From Nautilia sp. PV-1 (lineage in GTDB: Bacteria; Campylobacterota; Campylobacteria; Campylobacterales; Nautiliaceae): 64,000 nt of DNA. Positions 24,779 through 32,951 of the stretch are shown here, piece after piece (the first letter of the stretch is position 1; each line of letters starts with the position of its first letter). The stretch spans positions 377,618-441,617 of the forward strand of contig NZ_CP026530.1 of assembly GCF_004006315.1 (NCBI RefSeq), in the 5' to 3' direction. The position numbers were made by a program, and so were the translations under genes. The notes under the pieces are model-generated. The model did not search any database, was not told where the DNA came from, and saw nothing but the letters and a program-made list of their open reading frames with translations.

Positions 24779-25108
24779 TTAAAATTCTTTGTTAAATTCT
24801 TGTTTTTTACAATCTTCGCATACGTTATAATCGTTTTTAATCAGTTCTGTTTCACTTTTTAACAGCTCTACAGGGTCGAATGTTTCCATTTCAATTATAT
24901 CATACTCTTCGTCAAAGCCTTTATACGGAGGTTTGACGACTTTAAATTTAACATCTTCGTTTACTTCTTTGTTAAATGTCTTCAAACATTTAATACATTC
25001 AACTTCTACACTTCCTTGAAGCTTTCCTTCAATAATAAAAGTGCCGTCTTTTTGTTTTGTACTTTCGGCTTTAAGCTCAAGGTTTTGGAAATTTTTATTT
25101 ATTTCCAA
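24779..25108 (-). CDS. DUF177/YceD-family protein
   Basis: The 109-residue protein has the YceD pattern: IEGKLQGSVEVECIKCLKTF followed by a late CEDCKK, giving two CxxC pairs. Its place directly upstream of rpmF is diagnostic. YceD proteins have been tied to 23S rRNA or L32 biogenesis. The TTG start follows the ndk stop immediately. The protein is somewhat short for the family. Confidence 0.85.
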   Translation of the reverse strand: MEINKNFQNLELKAESTKQKDGTFIIEGKLQGSVEVECIKCLKTFNKEVNEDVKFKVVKPPYKGFDEEYDIIEMETFDPVELLKSETELIKNDYNVCEDCKKQEFNKEF

Positions 25109-25522
25109 TTAAACAATCTCTCTTTCAGCAAAGAAAAATGCGATTTCTTTTTTAGCGTTTTCAAGCGAATCGCTTCCGTGAACAGCGTTTGCTTCGATAC
25201 TTTCCGCAAAATCAGCTCTGATTGTTCCAGGAGCCGCTTCTTTAGGGTTTGTTGCACCCATTAATTTTCTGTTTTTAGCAATAGCGTTTTCACCTTCTAA
25301 TACCATTACTACAACAGGTCCGCTGCTCATGTATTCGCATAAGTCGTTGAAAAACGGTCTTTCTTTATGTACTTCATAAAATTTACCGGCATCTTCTTTT
25401 GTTAGTTTGATTTTTTTCATTGCAGCTATTCTAAGTCCGTTGCTTTCGAATCTGTCAATGATTTTTCCTATAACATTTTTAGCTACCGCGTCCGGTTTAA
25501 TAATTGAAAGAGTTTTTTCCAT
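25109..25522 (-). CDS. ndk: Nucleoside diphosphate kinase
   Basis: The 137-residue enzyme balances NTP pools. It begins [20 protein letters not shown] and has the active-site His in [12 protein letters not shown], preceded by [18 protein letters not shown]. Length is normal. It heads a tight run with yceD, rpmF, plsX and fabH. Confidence 0.97.
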   Translation of the reverse strand: MEKTLSIIKPDAVAKNVIGKIIDRFESNGLRIAAMKKIKLTKEDAGKFYEVHKERPFFNDLCEYMSSGPVVVMVLEGENAIAKNRKLMGATNPKEAAPGTIRADFAESIEANAVHGSDSLENAKKEIAFFFAEREIV

Positions 25523-25551
25523 ATTTTCTCTCCTTGAGTTTTTAGAGAGGA

Positions 25552-25557
25552 ATTATA
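25552..25557 (-). promoter_or_regulatory. -10 box of the ndk-fabH operon
   Basis: Minus-strand TATAAT about 30 bases before the ndk start. Confidence 0.45.
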
Positions 25558-25592
25558 TCAAATTTTGAAGAAAAAAGAAGAGGGTGAAAGGA

Positions 25593-25865
25593 TTAATCGA
25601 TTACAGGTTCTCCTGGTTCACCTCTGTTTTCTGAGCAAGTTTGTCCTTCTTTGCATTCATCCCAAACGATGCATCCCTCTGTAGGACAAGCTGCTGCACA
25701 TGCTGGTTCGTCGTAGTAACCAACGCACTCAACACATTTATCAGGATTTACGTAATAAATTTCTTCTCCAGTTGGATTTTCGCTATCGTCAACGATTGCT
25801 TCTACTGGACATTCATCAAGACATGCCCCACAGTTAATACAAGTATCAGTAATTTTTACTGCCAT
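25593..25865 (-). CDS. 2[4Fe-4S] ferredoxin (YfhL/Alvin type)
   Basis: The 90-residue protein has CINCGACLDECP for one cluster and CVECVGYYDEPACAAACP for the other. The insertion in the second motif and the C-terminal extension with two further cysteines are typical of Allochromatium-type ferredoxins with very low potentials. In an rTCA-cycle autotroph such a ferredoxin could serve 2-oxoacid synthases, an inference. It is monocistronic or precedes ndk by 70 bases. Confidence 0.92.
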   Translation of the reverse strand: MAVKITDTCINCGACLDECPVEAIVDDSENPTGEEIYYVNPDKCVECVGYYDEPACAAACPTEGCIVWDECKEGQTCSENRGEPGEPVID

Positions 25866-25999
25866 ACTAGCTCCTTTTTTAATATTTGTAATTAGAAATA
25901 TATCATTTATTCCTTAAAAATTGCTTAAATTAAGACATTACAGATATTATATAAATTTTATTAATAAGATGTGTTACTTTTCGGAAAAGGTTAATTAAA

Positions 26000-26012
26000 A
26001 GTGACAGACACT
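26000..26012 (+). repeat. REP-like palindrome copy (AGTGACAGACACT)
   Basis: Copy between the ferredoxin gene and the tRNA cluster. The rest of 25866-26032 shows no gene. Confidence 0.65.
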
Positions 26013-26032
26013 AAGCAATGGGAAGTGTTAAA

Positions 26033-26109
<77 letters not shown>

Positions 26110-26117
26110 TCATTTAA

Positions 26118-26193
26118 TGGTGGTCGCTGCAGGGCTCGAACCTGCGACCCCCAGCTTGTAAGGCTGGTGCTCTCCCAACTGAGCTAAGCGACC
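26118..26193 (-). tRNA. tRNA-Val (UAC)
   Basis: Acceptor GGTCGCT pairs with AGCGACC; encoded CCA; anticodon TAC in CTTACAA; T-arm AGGTTCGAGCCCT. Confidence 0.95.
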
Positions 26194-26206
26194 GGTCTAG
26201 GAATTA

Positions 26207-26282
26207 TGGCGTCCCCTAGGGGATTTGAACCCCTGTCGCCGCCGTGAAAGGGCGGTGTCCTAGACCCCTAGACGAAGGGGAC
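26207..26282 (-). tRNA. tRNA-Glu (UUC)
   Basis: Acceptor GTCCCCT pairs with AGGGGAC; encoded CCA; anticodon TTC in CTTTCAC; T-arm GGGTTCAAATCCC. Confidence 0.95.
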
Positions 26283-26283
26283 A

Positions 26284-26360
26284 TGGTGACCCGTGTTGGA
26301 TTCGAACCAACGGCCCTCTGCTTAAAAGGCAGATGCTCTACCGACTGAGCTAACGGGTCA
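26284..26360 (-). tRNA. tRNA-Lys (UUU)
   Basis: Acceptor TGACCCG pairs with CGGGTCA; encoded CCA; anticodon TTT in CTTTTAA; T-arm TGGTTCGAATCCA. First tRNA of the cluster. Confidence 0.95.
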
Positions 26361-26394
26361 GCTTTTCTTTCACAACTTGTCGTTGTGGACTGAA

Positions 26395-26423
26395 ATTATA
26401 CGCAATAACTTTTTTGATGTCAA
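26395..26423 (-). promoter_or_regulatory. Consensus promoter of the tRNA cluster
   Basis: Minus-strand TTGACA (26423-26418) and TATAAT (26400-26395) are exactly 17 bases apart, 35 bases before tRNA-Lys. All four tRNAs are probably one transcript. Confidence 0.8.
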
Positions 26424-26451
26424 GGGATTTTTGAGAGAAAAAAGAAAAAAA

Positions 26452-27876
26452 TTATTTCTTTATTATTGATTTAATAATTTTGATAATTTTCTTTTTGTCT
26501 ATTTTATTTTTCTTATTGTTGTAAATGTTTTCTTCAAGGTCTTTTAAGACTTTTTCGATTTCAGGATAATATGAATATTCTAAAAGCAGATTAAACAGCT
26601 CTTTTTCATCAGCTTTTTTTATCTGCTTTATTAAATCATTATTTGAGGATGATTTTAAATTAATTAAATATATGCTTAAAATACCCACTATTATTCCTAT
26701 AACAAATACAAGGCCAAGAAGAATGTAGTTTGTTTTTGTTTTATATATTATTTTTTGATTTGTATGTGTTGATATTGTGTGCACAGGGGGATTGTTTTTA
26801 GAGTTTTTAACTGTAATAAGGAGTTTATTGGTTTTGACCGTTTTTAGTTTTCCGTCGAAGGCTTTAAATTCGATAGGAGGTATTGATACGCTTTGATTGG
26901 ATACCAGAGTAAACTCTTTAGTATAAGTGCCGCATAAACTGTCGTTTTTTATAAAAGTTTTAATTACCGGAGAGTTTTCATAAACCGTAGCGTTAGGAAT
27001 GTTCAGTTTAAAATCCGGTAAATCGTAAAAATCTCCGCATCCGCTGATATTGAGGGTTATTTTTACCGGTTCGTTTGCGCTTACTTCTGTTTTATCGGCA
27101 CTGAAATATGCTTTAAAGTTTCCGTAAACGCTGTTGGCCGGGATTGAAGATACGTTAATATCTACCTGATTAGAAAAAATATTTGTATATTTTAGGGTAG
27201 AGGTCATCAGATTGAAAAAAGGATCTTGGAAAGGCGTCTGTTTGCTTAAATATCCGACTTTTGCAAGAATAGGTCCTATTTTGTAATCTCCTGCTTTTTG
27301 AGGAATTATTAAAAACGAATATTCGGTAATGTCAAAACCTTTTTTAATATATTCTTTTTTTGAAATCTGTTTTGTATAAAAGTTGTTGAAATTCGGCTTT
27401 TGTATTTCTATACTTTGAGGGGAAGTACCTTCTTTTTGAAAAAATTTGATTTTAAATACTAAAGGTTCTCCTATATAAGCTTTTGTTTTATTTACGGAGA
27501 GTTTAAGTTTGAAATTGCCGTTTTTGCTTTCTTTAGGCTTTGTTACCGTTATTTTAATTGATTTTGTTTTGAAATCTTTTCCGTCTACATTTACCGTAAA
27601 TGACGGAATAGTAACACTTTTTGTCGGAAAGAATATATAGCTTTTGGAAACGCTTTTTTGCATGTTTCCGTTTAATATGGTTATATTTTGCGTAACCGCC
27701 GTACCCTGGACCGGAAAACCGTCTATATTTTTTATGGCTGGAAACTTTATATTGTTTCCGGTGGCTTCGATTGTAAAAATTACCTCTTCACCGGGGTAAA
27801 TTGTTTTTTTGTTTACGCTTACATTGACATACGCAAACATCAAAATAGGTATTAAAAATAACAGTATTTTTTTCAT
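26452..27876 (-). CDS. batD: BatD-like membrane protein
   Basis: The 474-residue protein has a signal peptide, a long periplasmic part of beta-sandwich repeats with the BatD opening (VSVNKKTIYPGEEVIFTIEA), and one membrane helix near residue 385 (YILLGLVFVIGIIVGILSIY). A short Lys-rich cytoplasmic tail ends it. BatD works with BatA, BatB and MoxR in the Bat stress system; the precise role is not known. It overlaps the TPR gene by 4 bases. Confidence 0.85.
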   Translation of the reverse strand: MKKILLFLIPILMFAYVNVSVNKKTIYPGEEVIFTIEATGNNIKFPAIKNIDGFPVQGTAVTQNITILNGNMQKSVSKSYIFFPTKSVTIPSFTVNVDGKDFKTKSIKITVTKPKESKNGNFKLKLSVNKTKAYIGEPLVFKIKFFQKEGTSPQSIEIQKPNFNNFYTKQISKKEYIKKGFDITEYSFLIIPQKAGDYKIGPILAKVGYLSKQTPFQDPFFNLMTSTLKYTNIFSNQVDINVSSIPANSVYGNFKAYFSADKTEVSANEPVKITLNISGCGDFYDLPDFKLNIPNATVYENSPVIKTFIKNDSLCGTYTKEFTLVSNQSVSIPPIEFKAFDGKLKTVKTNKLLITVKNSKNNPPVHTISTHTNQKIIYKTKTNYILLGLVFVIGIIVGILSIYLINLKSSSNNDLIKQIKKADEKELFNLLLEYSYYPEIEKVLKDLEENIYNNKKNKIDKKKIIKIIKSIIKK

Positions 27877-28628
27877 TCGTTTCCTTTTAATGGTATCAGT
27901 AATGTATTAAACTGCAGAGATTTTAACTGTTTTTCATAAAATTTCATTCTGATATCGCTTGTATTTGTTTCTTTTGTTTTCACAATTCGCTGTTTTTGCA
28001 TTTTTTCCTGTTTTTTATTTTGCTGTTTTGCTGTTTTTTTATTCTGTTTTTCTTTATTATTGTTTTGCTGTCTGTTTTTTTGAGTGTTTTTATTATTTTT
28101 ATTTTGTTTTTTGTTTTTTGTTTTATTTCCGTTTTTATTTTTATTGTTTTTACTGTTTTTGCCGTTTTGTTTATTTTGACTGCCGTTTTTTTTCTTTTTA
28201 TTTTTATTATTATTGTTTTTTTTGTTGTTTTTCTTTTGCTGGTGTTTGTGTTTTAGCAGTTTCTCTATCAGTTTTAGATTATATTCCGCATCTTTGTCTT
28301 TTTTTATTTTTAATGCTTTTTTGTATGCTTCTATGGCTTTTTTATATTGATGTAAAAGAGCATAAGCGTTACCCGTATTATAATATTTTTGAAATTTTAA
28401 ATCTTTTTCATTAATTTTACTGTAAAGAGAAATCGCTTTTTTGTAATCTCCGGCTTTATAGTAACTGTTTGCCGCATTATAAAGGGCTTTTTGCGAATGT
28501 ATTTTTTCATATTCTTTTGCCGCTGAAAGATATTGTCCTTTTTTATAATATTCATCCGCTTTTTTTATAGTGAAAAAATCGAAAGCGAAAAGATTTACTG
28601 CTATAAGTAAAAAGAGTATTTTTTTCAT
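27873..28628 (-). CDS. TPR protein of the Bat operon (BatC/E-like)
   Basis: The 251-residue protein has a signal peptide and about three TPR units (ADEYYKKGQYLSAAKEYEKI, YNTGNAYALLHQYKKAIEAY). A very long Lys/Asn/Gln-rich low-complexity stretch follows (about 130-215). A short conserved-looking tail with SDIRMKFYEKQLKSLQ ends it. Position between BatB and BatD fits BatC/BatE. The low-complexity segment is nearly all AAA/AAC/AAT codons and may vary in length between strains. Confidence 0.8.
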   Translation of the reverse strand: MKKILFLLIAVNLFAFDFFTIKKADEYYKKGQYLSAAKEYEKIHSQKALYNAANSYYKAGDYKKAISLYSKINEKDLKFQKYYNTGNAYALLHQYKKAIEAYKKALKIKKDKDAEYNLKLIEKLLKHKHQQKKNNKKNNNNKNKKKKNGSQNKQNGKNSKNNKNKNGNKTKNKKQNKNNKNTQKNRQQNNNKEKQNKKTAKQQNKKQEKMQKQRIVKTKETNTSDIRMKFYEKQLKSLQFNTLLIPLKGNE

Positions 28629-29422
28629 CTTATTCTCCTAAGAGGAAAAAATATTACAAAGAAAAACAGAATTATTCCAAGTCCGAGAGGAAAATAAAAC
28701 AGTTCCGTTTTGTCTTTTATTTTTATATCTTTATGTTTTGACGAATTAAGAAGTTTTGCCAGCGTTTTTATATTGTTGTTGGAGTATTCCGCCTGAAAAA
28801 CGCTGTTTGCTCTGATATCCGCTTTTTTACACAGATATACGAAAATATTGTCTTTTTTAGGAATGTATATATTCGAAGTAAAAATAACTATTTTAGGATT
28901 TTTTACGAGTTTTTTTGCTGAAGAAATCATGTTGTTTATATCGCTTGTCTGAGTTCTTTGCATGTCTTTGATATCAGTATGGTCAAGCAGATATATCAGA
29001 GATTCGTAATCTTTTGTAGGGGCTGAAATAAGATATGCGTTTTTGTCGAACAGTATCAGAGCCGCATTTTGGGAGTTAAGATGTTTTAAGAGGACTTTTA
29101 TTTTAGAAATAGAGAATTTGTATCTATTCGGATAAAGATCCGTTTTGTCCATTTCGTGACTTATATCAAGGGCTATTACAAGGTTTTGAACAGGAGCTTT
29201 TATTGCTATGTATCCGTTGTCGATAACGGGCCTGCTTAATGCTGTTACAAACAGAGCGAAACTTGCAAGCAGAATGTAAAATTTTAATTTTTTAGGTATT
29301 TTGCCTTTTAGTGTTATTTTTTGTGCGACTTCTTTTGAAAAAGGAAGCTTTTTGTCTTTTATCAAAAACAACGCAGGTATAATAAGCAGCAACAATAAAA
29401 AATAACCGTTTAGAAACTCCAT
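28625..29422 (-). CDS. batB: BatB-like VWA membrane protein with altered MIDAS
   Basis: The 265-residue protein has N-terminal membrane helices, a von Willebrand A domain (about 80-220) and a final helix. The MIDAS motif DxSxS reads DISHE, losing the last serine, and TSDINNM supplies a later part. Metal-dependent binding may be weakened. Starts inside BatA's end (13-base overlap). Confidence 0.78.
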   Translation of the reverse strand: MEFLNGYFLLLLLIIPALFLIKDKKLPFSKEVAQKITLKGKIPKKLKFYILLASFALFVTALSRPVIDNGYIAIKAPVQNLVIALDISHEMDKTDLYPNRYKFSISKIKVLLKHLNSQNAALILFDKNAYLISAPTKDYESLIYLLDHTDIKDMQRTQTSDINNMISSAKKLVKNPKIVIFTSNIYIPKKDNIFVYLCKKADIRANSVFQAEYSNNNIKTLAKLLNSSKHKDIKIKDKTELFYFPLGLGIILFFFVIFFPLRRIR

Positions 29423-30276
29423 ATGTTCTTCCTGTATTGGTATAAGTAAAATAAAAACAGTAAAATAGCTATAAAAAGCAGATACTGGTAATAATATGTG
29501 TTTAATATCTGGATATTGGATTTTATTTTGCTTTTTGTAAGTTTGTCTATGTCTTTATATATCTGCTGAAGGTCTTCCAAAGAAGATGCAAGATAAAATT
29601 TACCGCCTGTCGAATTGGCTATTTTTTGTAAAACGCTAACGTCGGCATCGCTTCCTATACCGATTGCGAATACTTTAATATGTTCTTTTTTCAGTTTTTT
29701 AATAACCACATCCAGAGGCGTTATACTTGCATTGTCCATACCGTCTGTCAGAAGTATTATAATTCTTGAGCCTTTCGTGTTTTTAAAAAGGTTTGACGAT
29801 AAAAAAAGCGCATCGTAAATAGCTGTTTTATTTCCTGCGATTGATACGTATATTCTTTTTAAAATATCATTAAACGTTTTCTTGTCAAAAGTAAGAGGCG
29901 AGGCTATATAAGCTATGTTTCCGAATACCACAAGTCCCAAAGCGTCGTTTTTTCTTTTTTTTGCAAAATCCAGGCTTACCGCCTTTGCGGCTCCTAATTT
30001 ATTAAATTCCTCCATAGAACCGCTTGTGTCGAGGTCTATTACGATATTATATCCTTTTTTGTATGTGTTTGTTATGATTTTGCTTTTTACAGGAGAAGCC
30101 AGTGCGACAGATAAAAAAAGAATTATTAAAAATTCCGGCAGAGAAAATCTGCTTACCGATTTTGCGAAAAGCTGCGTATTAGGAAATATTATTCTGTCAT
30201 CGGCGGATGTAAAAAAATATTTCATTAAAAGATAAACAACCGGGATTAATAAAAATACGGGATATTCAAAACTCAT
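29410..30276 (-). CDS. batA: BatA-like VWA membrane protein
   Basis: The 288-residue protein has two N-terminal helices, a VWA domain with intact MIDAS DTSGSM near residue 93, GNKTAIYDALFL and LLTDGMDN, and a C-terminal helix. BatA is the core of the Bat complex in the inner membrane with its VWA domain in the periplasm or cytosol depending on the model. It overlaps its upstream neighbour by 4 bases. Confidence 0.87.
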   Translation of the reverse strand: MSFEYPVFLLIPVVYLLMKYFFTSADDRIIFPNTQLFAKSVSRFSLPEFLIILFLSVALASPVKSKIITNTYKKGYNIVIDLDTSGSMEEFNKLGAAKAVSLDFAKKRKNDALGLVVFGNIAYIASPLTFDKKTFNDILKRIYVSIAGNKTAIYDALFLSSNLFKNTKGSRIIILLTDGMDNASITPLDVVIKKLKKEHIKVFAIGIGSDADVSVLQKIANSTGGKFYLASSLEDLQQIYKDIDKLTKSKIKSNIQILNTYYYQYLLFIAILLFLFYLYQYRKNIWSF

Positions 30277-30641
30277 TGTGCTATGTCCTCTATAAACTGT
30301 TTTATTTTCTGTTTGGTCTGTTCGTCAAGTTTTTCTACTTTAGGCTTGTATTTGTATTTTTCGAGCTCTTTAGCCAGTTCTTCATAAATTTTTCTGTTTT
30401 CGTCATTCAGAAAATATCTTGCGTATTCGCAAAATTCATATGCCGTTTTTTTTGAATCGCCAAAGTCTAAATTCTGAAGTTTCAGCAAATAAGGGTTTGG
30501 TTTTTTCTTTTTGAAAAATTTATATATTAAATATAAAACAAGCATTACTGCAATAATGCAGCAAATAACGAATATATAAAACTGATAGTCGATTATATGA
30601 GCGTTAGGCTTTATGTCTTTTAACTGTTTTAACAGATCCAT
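30273..30641 (-). CDS. Small membrane protein of the Bat operon (DUF4381-like)
   Basis: The 122-residue protein has one membrane helix (residues about 22-43, FVICCIIAVMLVLYLIYKFF), followed by a basic stretch and a helical soluble part. Place between the DUF58 and BatA genes and size match DUF4381-type proteins of Bat operons. It has no catalytic motif. Confidence 0.7.
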   Translation of the reverse strand: MDLLKQLKDIKPNAHIIDYQFYIFVICCIIAVMLVLYLIYKFFKKKKPNPYLLKLQNLDFGDSKKTAYEFCEYARYFLNDENRKIYEELAKELEKYKYKPKVEKLDEQTKQKIKQFIEDIAQ

Positions 30642-30643
30642 AG

Positions 30644-31447
30644 TTACCTCACCAGCTTTATGAGTTTATATATAGGCTCTTCATCCGTGTATATTTTTGT
30701 AAAAGGTATTTTGCTTTTTTTACACTGCAAGGCGATTTTTGCGTCAAGCCGTTTTATATGTTTTTGCAGTCTGTTTATAGACGATTTGTTGAAATATACG
30801 TTTACCGAATTTAGGCTTACGGGATCTACTATTTCCGTATAGCCGCTGAACTGTGGCGATTCTTCGAATTTGTCTCTTACGGATATTACATAAGTTTCAT
30901 GTTTCAGGTTTCTCAGTTCTACAGGTTTAAAAAAATCCCCTATAATAAACAGAAGGGATTTTTTAAAGCTGTTGAGAAAATCGATGTCGCTTTGAGTGTA
31001 GTCTTCTTGTAAATAGTCTGTTTTAAGCGTGTAGTTTACGAAAGAGTAAACGCTTTTTTTATTTTTTGTAGGTTTGAATATTTTTTTATTTTTACCCAAA
31101 AACACAAGCTGTATTTTATTATCTTCTTCCAAGGCGGCCAATCCCAAAGAAGCTATAATTTCGGCTATAAGTTCCGTTTTAAGTCTTTTGCTTCCGAAAA
31201 ACAGCGTGCCGCTTTTAAGAACGGCTATAATAATTCTCAGCTCCCTTTCTTCGTCATATTCTTTTACTAAGGGTTTATTTATTTTTGCGGATACTTTCCA
31301 GTCTATTTTTTTGGAGTCTTCTCCATAGTTGTATTCCCTGAATTCCCTGAAATCAAGTCCGTTACCTTTAAATTTGGAGAGATTTCTTCCAAGCAACGCT
31401 CCGAAAATTCTCTTTTTGGTTTTTAAAACCAGTGCTTTTGTTTTCAT
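30644..31447 (-). CDS. DUF58 protein of the Bat operon
   Basis: The 267-residue protein carries the DUF58 signature GNGLDFREFREYNYGED followed by KKIDWKVSAK, and a degenerate VWA-like C-terminal half. DUF58 proteins pair with MoxR ATPases. It lies 14 bases after moxR. Confidence 0.88.
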   Translation of the reverse strand: MKTKALVLKTKKRIFGALLGRNLSKFKGNGLDFREFREYNYGEDSKKIDWKVSAKINKPLVKEYDEERELRIIIAVLKSGTLFFGSKRLKTELIAEIIASLGLAALEEDNKIQLVFLGKNKKIFKPTKNKKSVYSFVNYTLKTDYLQEDYTQSDIDFLNSFKKSLLFIIGDFFKPVELRNLKHETYVISVRDKFEESPQFSGYTEIVDPVSLNSVNVYFNKSSINRLQKHIKRLDAKIALQCKKSKIPFTKIYTDEEPIYKLIKLVR

Positions 31448-31461
31448 TTAGTTTCAGCCTT

Positions 31462-32394
31462 TTAAGGAATCGGAATAGCTTTTATTACGTCGTTTATTAC
31501 GTCTTCAATGCTTATTTCGTCTATTTCCGCTTTATAATTTAAAATAATTCTGTGTCTTAATACGTCTTTTGCTACTTTTACAATGTCCAGAGGAGTGACA
31601 TAGTCTTTGTTTTGGATCATTGCATACGCTTTTGAACAGTTATACATAGCTATTGTAGCTCTCGGGCTTACGCCGTATTCGATGTATTCAGCTGTTTCAA
31701 GACCGTATTTCTGAGGATTTCTGGTCGCATCCGTTATTTTTGCTATATATTTTAAAAGTTCTTCGTCCATATGTATTTCGTCAAGTTTTTTTTGCAGGTT
31801 CAAAATATCGTCTATTGTCGCTACCTGAGACGGCTCTTTGGCGCTTTGAGATTTGACTATAAGGATCTCTTCATCTAAAGAGTTGTATGTTACGTTGATT
31901 TTCATAATAAATCTGTCAAGCTGTGCTTCGGGAAGAGGGTAGGTTCCTTCCTGCTCAATAGGGTTTTGAGTCGCTATTACTAAAAAAGGAGGGGAAAGTT
32001 TAAACGTTTCTTTTGCAATGGTTACCTGTTTTTCCTGCATAACTTCCAACAGGGCGCTTTGGACTTTTGCAGGAGCTCTGTTGATTTCATCCGCAAGTAA
32101 AAGATTTGTAAAAATAGGCCCTTTTTTTATTTCAAACTCATTGGTTTTAGGATTGTATATTTCAATTCCCGTGATGTCGCTCGGAAGCAGGTCCGGCGTA
32201 AACTGAACCCTTTTAAAATCAAGACCGATTGTTTTTGCCAGAGTTAAAACGCTTTTTGTTTTGGCAATACCCGGAACCCCTTCCACAAGAAGATGGCCTC
32301 CTGTAATCAGTCCTATAAGCATTGAGTCTATTAAATGCTCGTGTCCTATAATAACTTTTGAAATTTCACTTTTAATATCTTGTATTACCTGCAT
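31462..32394 (-). CDS. MoxR-family AAA+ ATPase
   Basis: The 310-residue ATPase has Walker A EGVPGIAKTKS, Walker B LLLADEINRAPAKVQSALLE, and the sensor region VIATQNPIEQEGTYPLPEAQ followed by LDRF. It is the first gene of the seven-gene Bat operon. MoxR proteins act as chaperones that assemble or activate VWA partners, here BatA/BatB. Confidence 0.93.
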   Translation of the reverse strand: MQVIQDIKSEISKVIIGHEHLIDSMLIGLITGGHLLVEGVPGIAKTKSVLTLAKTIGLDFKRVQFTPDLLPSDITGIEIYNPKTNEFEIKKGPIFTNLLLADEINRAPAKVQSALLEVMQEKQVTIAKETFKLSPPFLVIATQNPIEQEGTYPLPEAQLDRFIMKINVTYNSLDEEILIVKSQSAKEPSQVATIDDILNLQKKLDEIHMDEELLKYIAKITDATRNPQKYGLETAEYIEYGVSPRATIAMYNCSKAYAMIQNKDYVTPLDIVKVAKDVLRHRIILNYKAEIDEISIEDVINDVIKAIPIP

Positions 32395-32423
32395 TGCGAA
32401 CCTCTTTTTTTCTTTAATAATAC

Positions 32424-32495
32424 ATTATATGAGTTAAAAATAAGTGAAACTAATTTTCAGGAATTTAATTTAATTTAATTGCAATAATGTATAAT
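32424..32495. promoter_or_regulatory. Divergent promoters: Bat operon and lipoprotein gene
   Basis: Minus-strand TATAAT at 32424-32429 serves moxR. Plus-strand TATAAT at 32490-32495, after a phased TTTAATTTAATTTAATT run, serves the lipoprotein. Phased AT tracts in place of a -35 are usual in Campylobacterota. Confidence 0.55.
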
Positions 32496-32516
32496 ACTAA
32501 TAAAAAAAGGACGGTT

Positions 32517-32951
32517 ATGAAAAAAATGATTATGGCGCTTGGACTGGGTGCCGTTTTATTTACTGGATGTACTCAGATGTATAATTCAAATGAAGTTGCG
32601 TTAAGCGATGTGAATGTAATGTATACCTATAAAACAGGAGTTGTTACAAGTGTAAAAAAAGTTATTATCAAAGATAACGGAACCGGAGTAATGACGGGAG
32701 CCATAGCCGGAACGGTAATAGGCAGTCTTTTTGGAAACGGAAAAGGAAACGTATTGACTACACTTTTAGGAGGCCTTGGAGGAGCTTATGCAGGATATGA
32801 AGCCGATAAGGCAAACGGCGAGGAACTGTATATAAAACTTGACGACGGCAGAAATATCGTAGCTATTGTCAAAGGCGTAAACATTCAGGCCGGAGATAAA
32901 GTAAGAGTGGTTATTGACGGCAACAGAATTATCAGAGTCGAAAAAATATGA
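32517..32951 (+). CDS. Glycine-zipper outer-membrane lipoprotein (SlyB/17-kDa-like)
   Basis: The 144-residue protein has a lipoprotein signal with lipobox LFTGC (Cys near 18). A glycine-zipper pair follows (GVMTGAIAGTVIGSLFGNGK and GGLGGAYAGYEADK), then a small beta domain. ATG 32517 is chosen because AAAAGGA precedes it; an earlier in-frame ATG lies inside the -10 box. Its stop overlaps the next gene's ATG by 4 bases. Confidence 0.83.
   Translation: MKKMIMALGLGAVLFTGCTQMYNSNEVALSDVNVMYTYKTGVVTSVKKVIIKDNGTGVMTGAIAGTVIGSLFGNGKGNVLTTLLGGLGGAYAGYEADKANGEELYIKLDDGRNIVAIVKGVNIQAGDKVRVVIDGNRIIRVEKI

Noticed and set aside
27959-28414. Long plus-strand open frame rich in Phe, Tyr and Cys
   Set aside because: It is the reverse of the Lys/Asn/Gln tract of the Bat TPR gene. 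It has no ribosome site and absurd composition.
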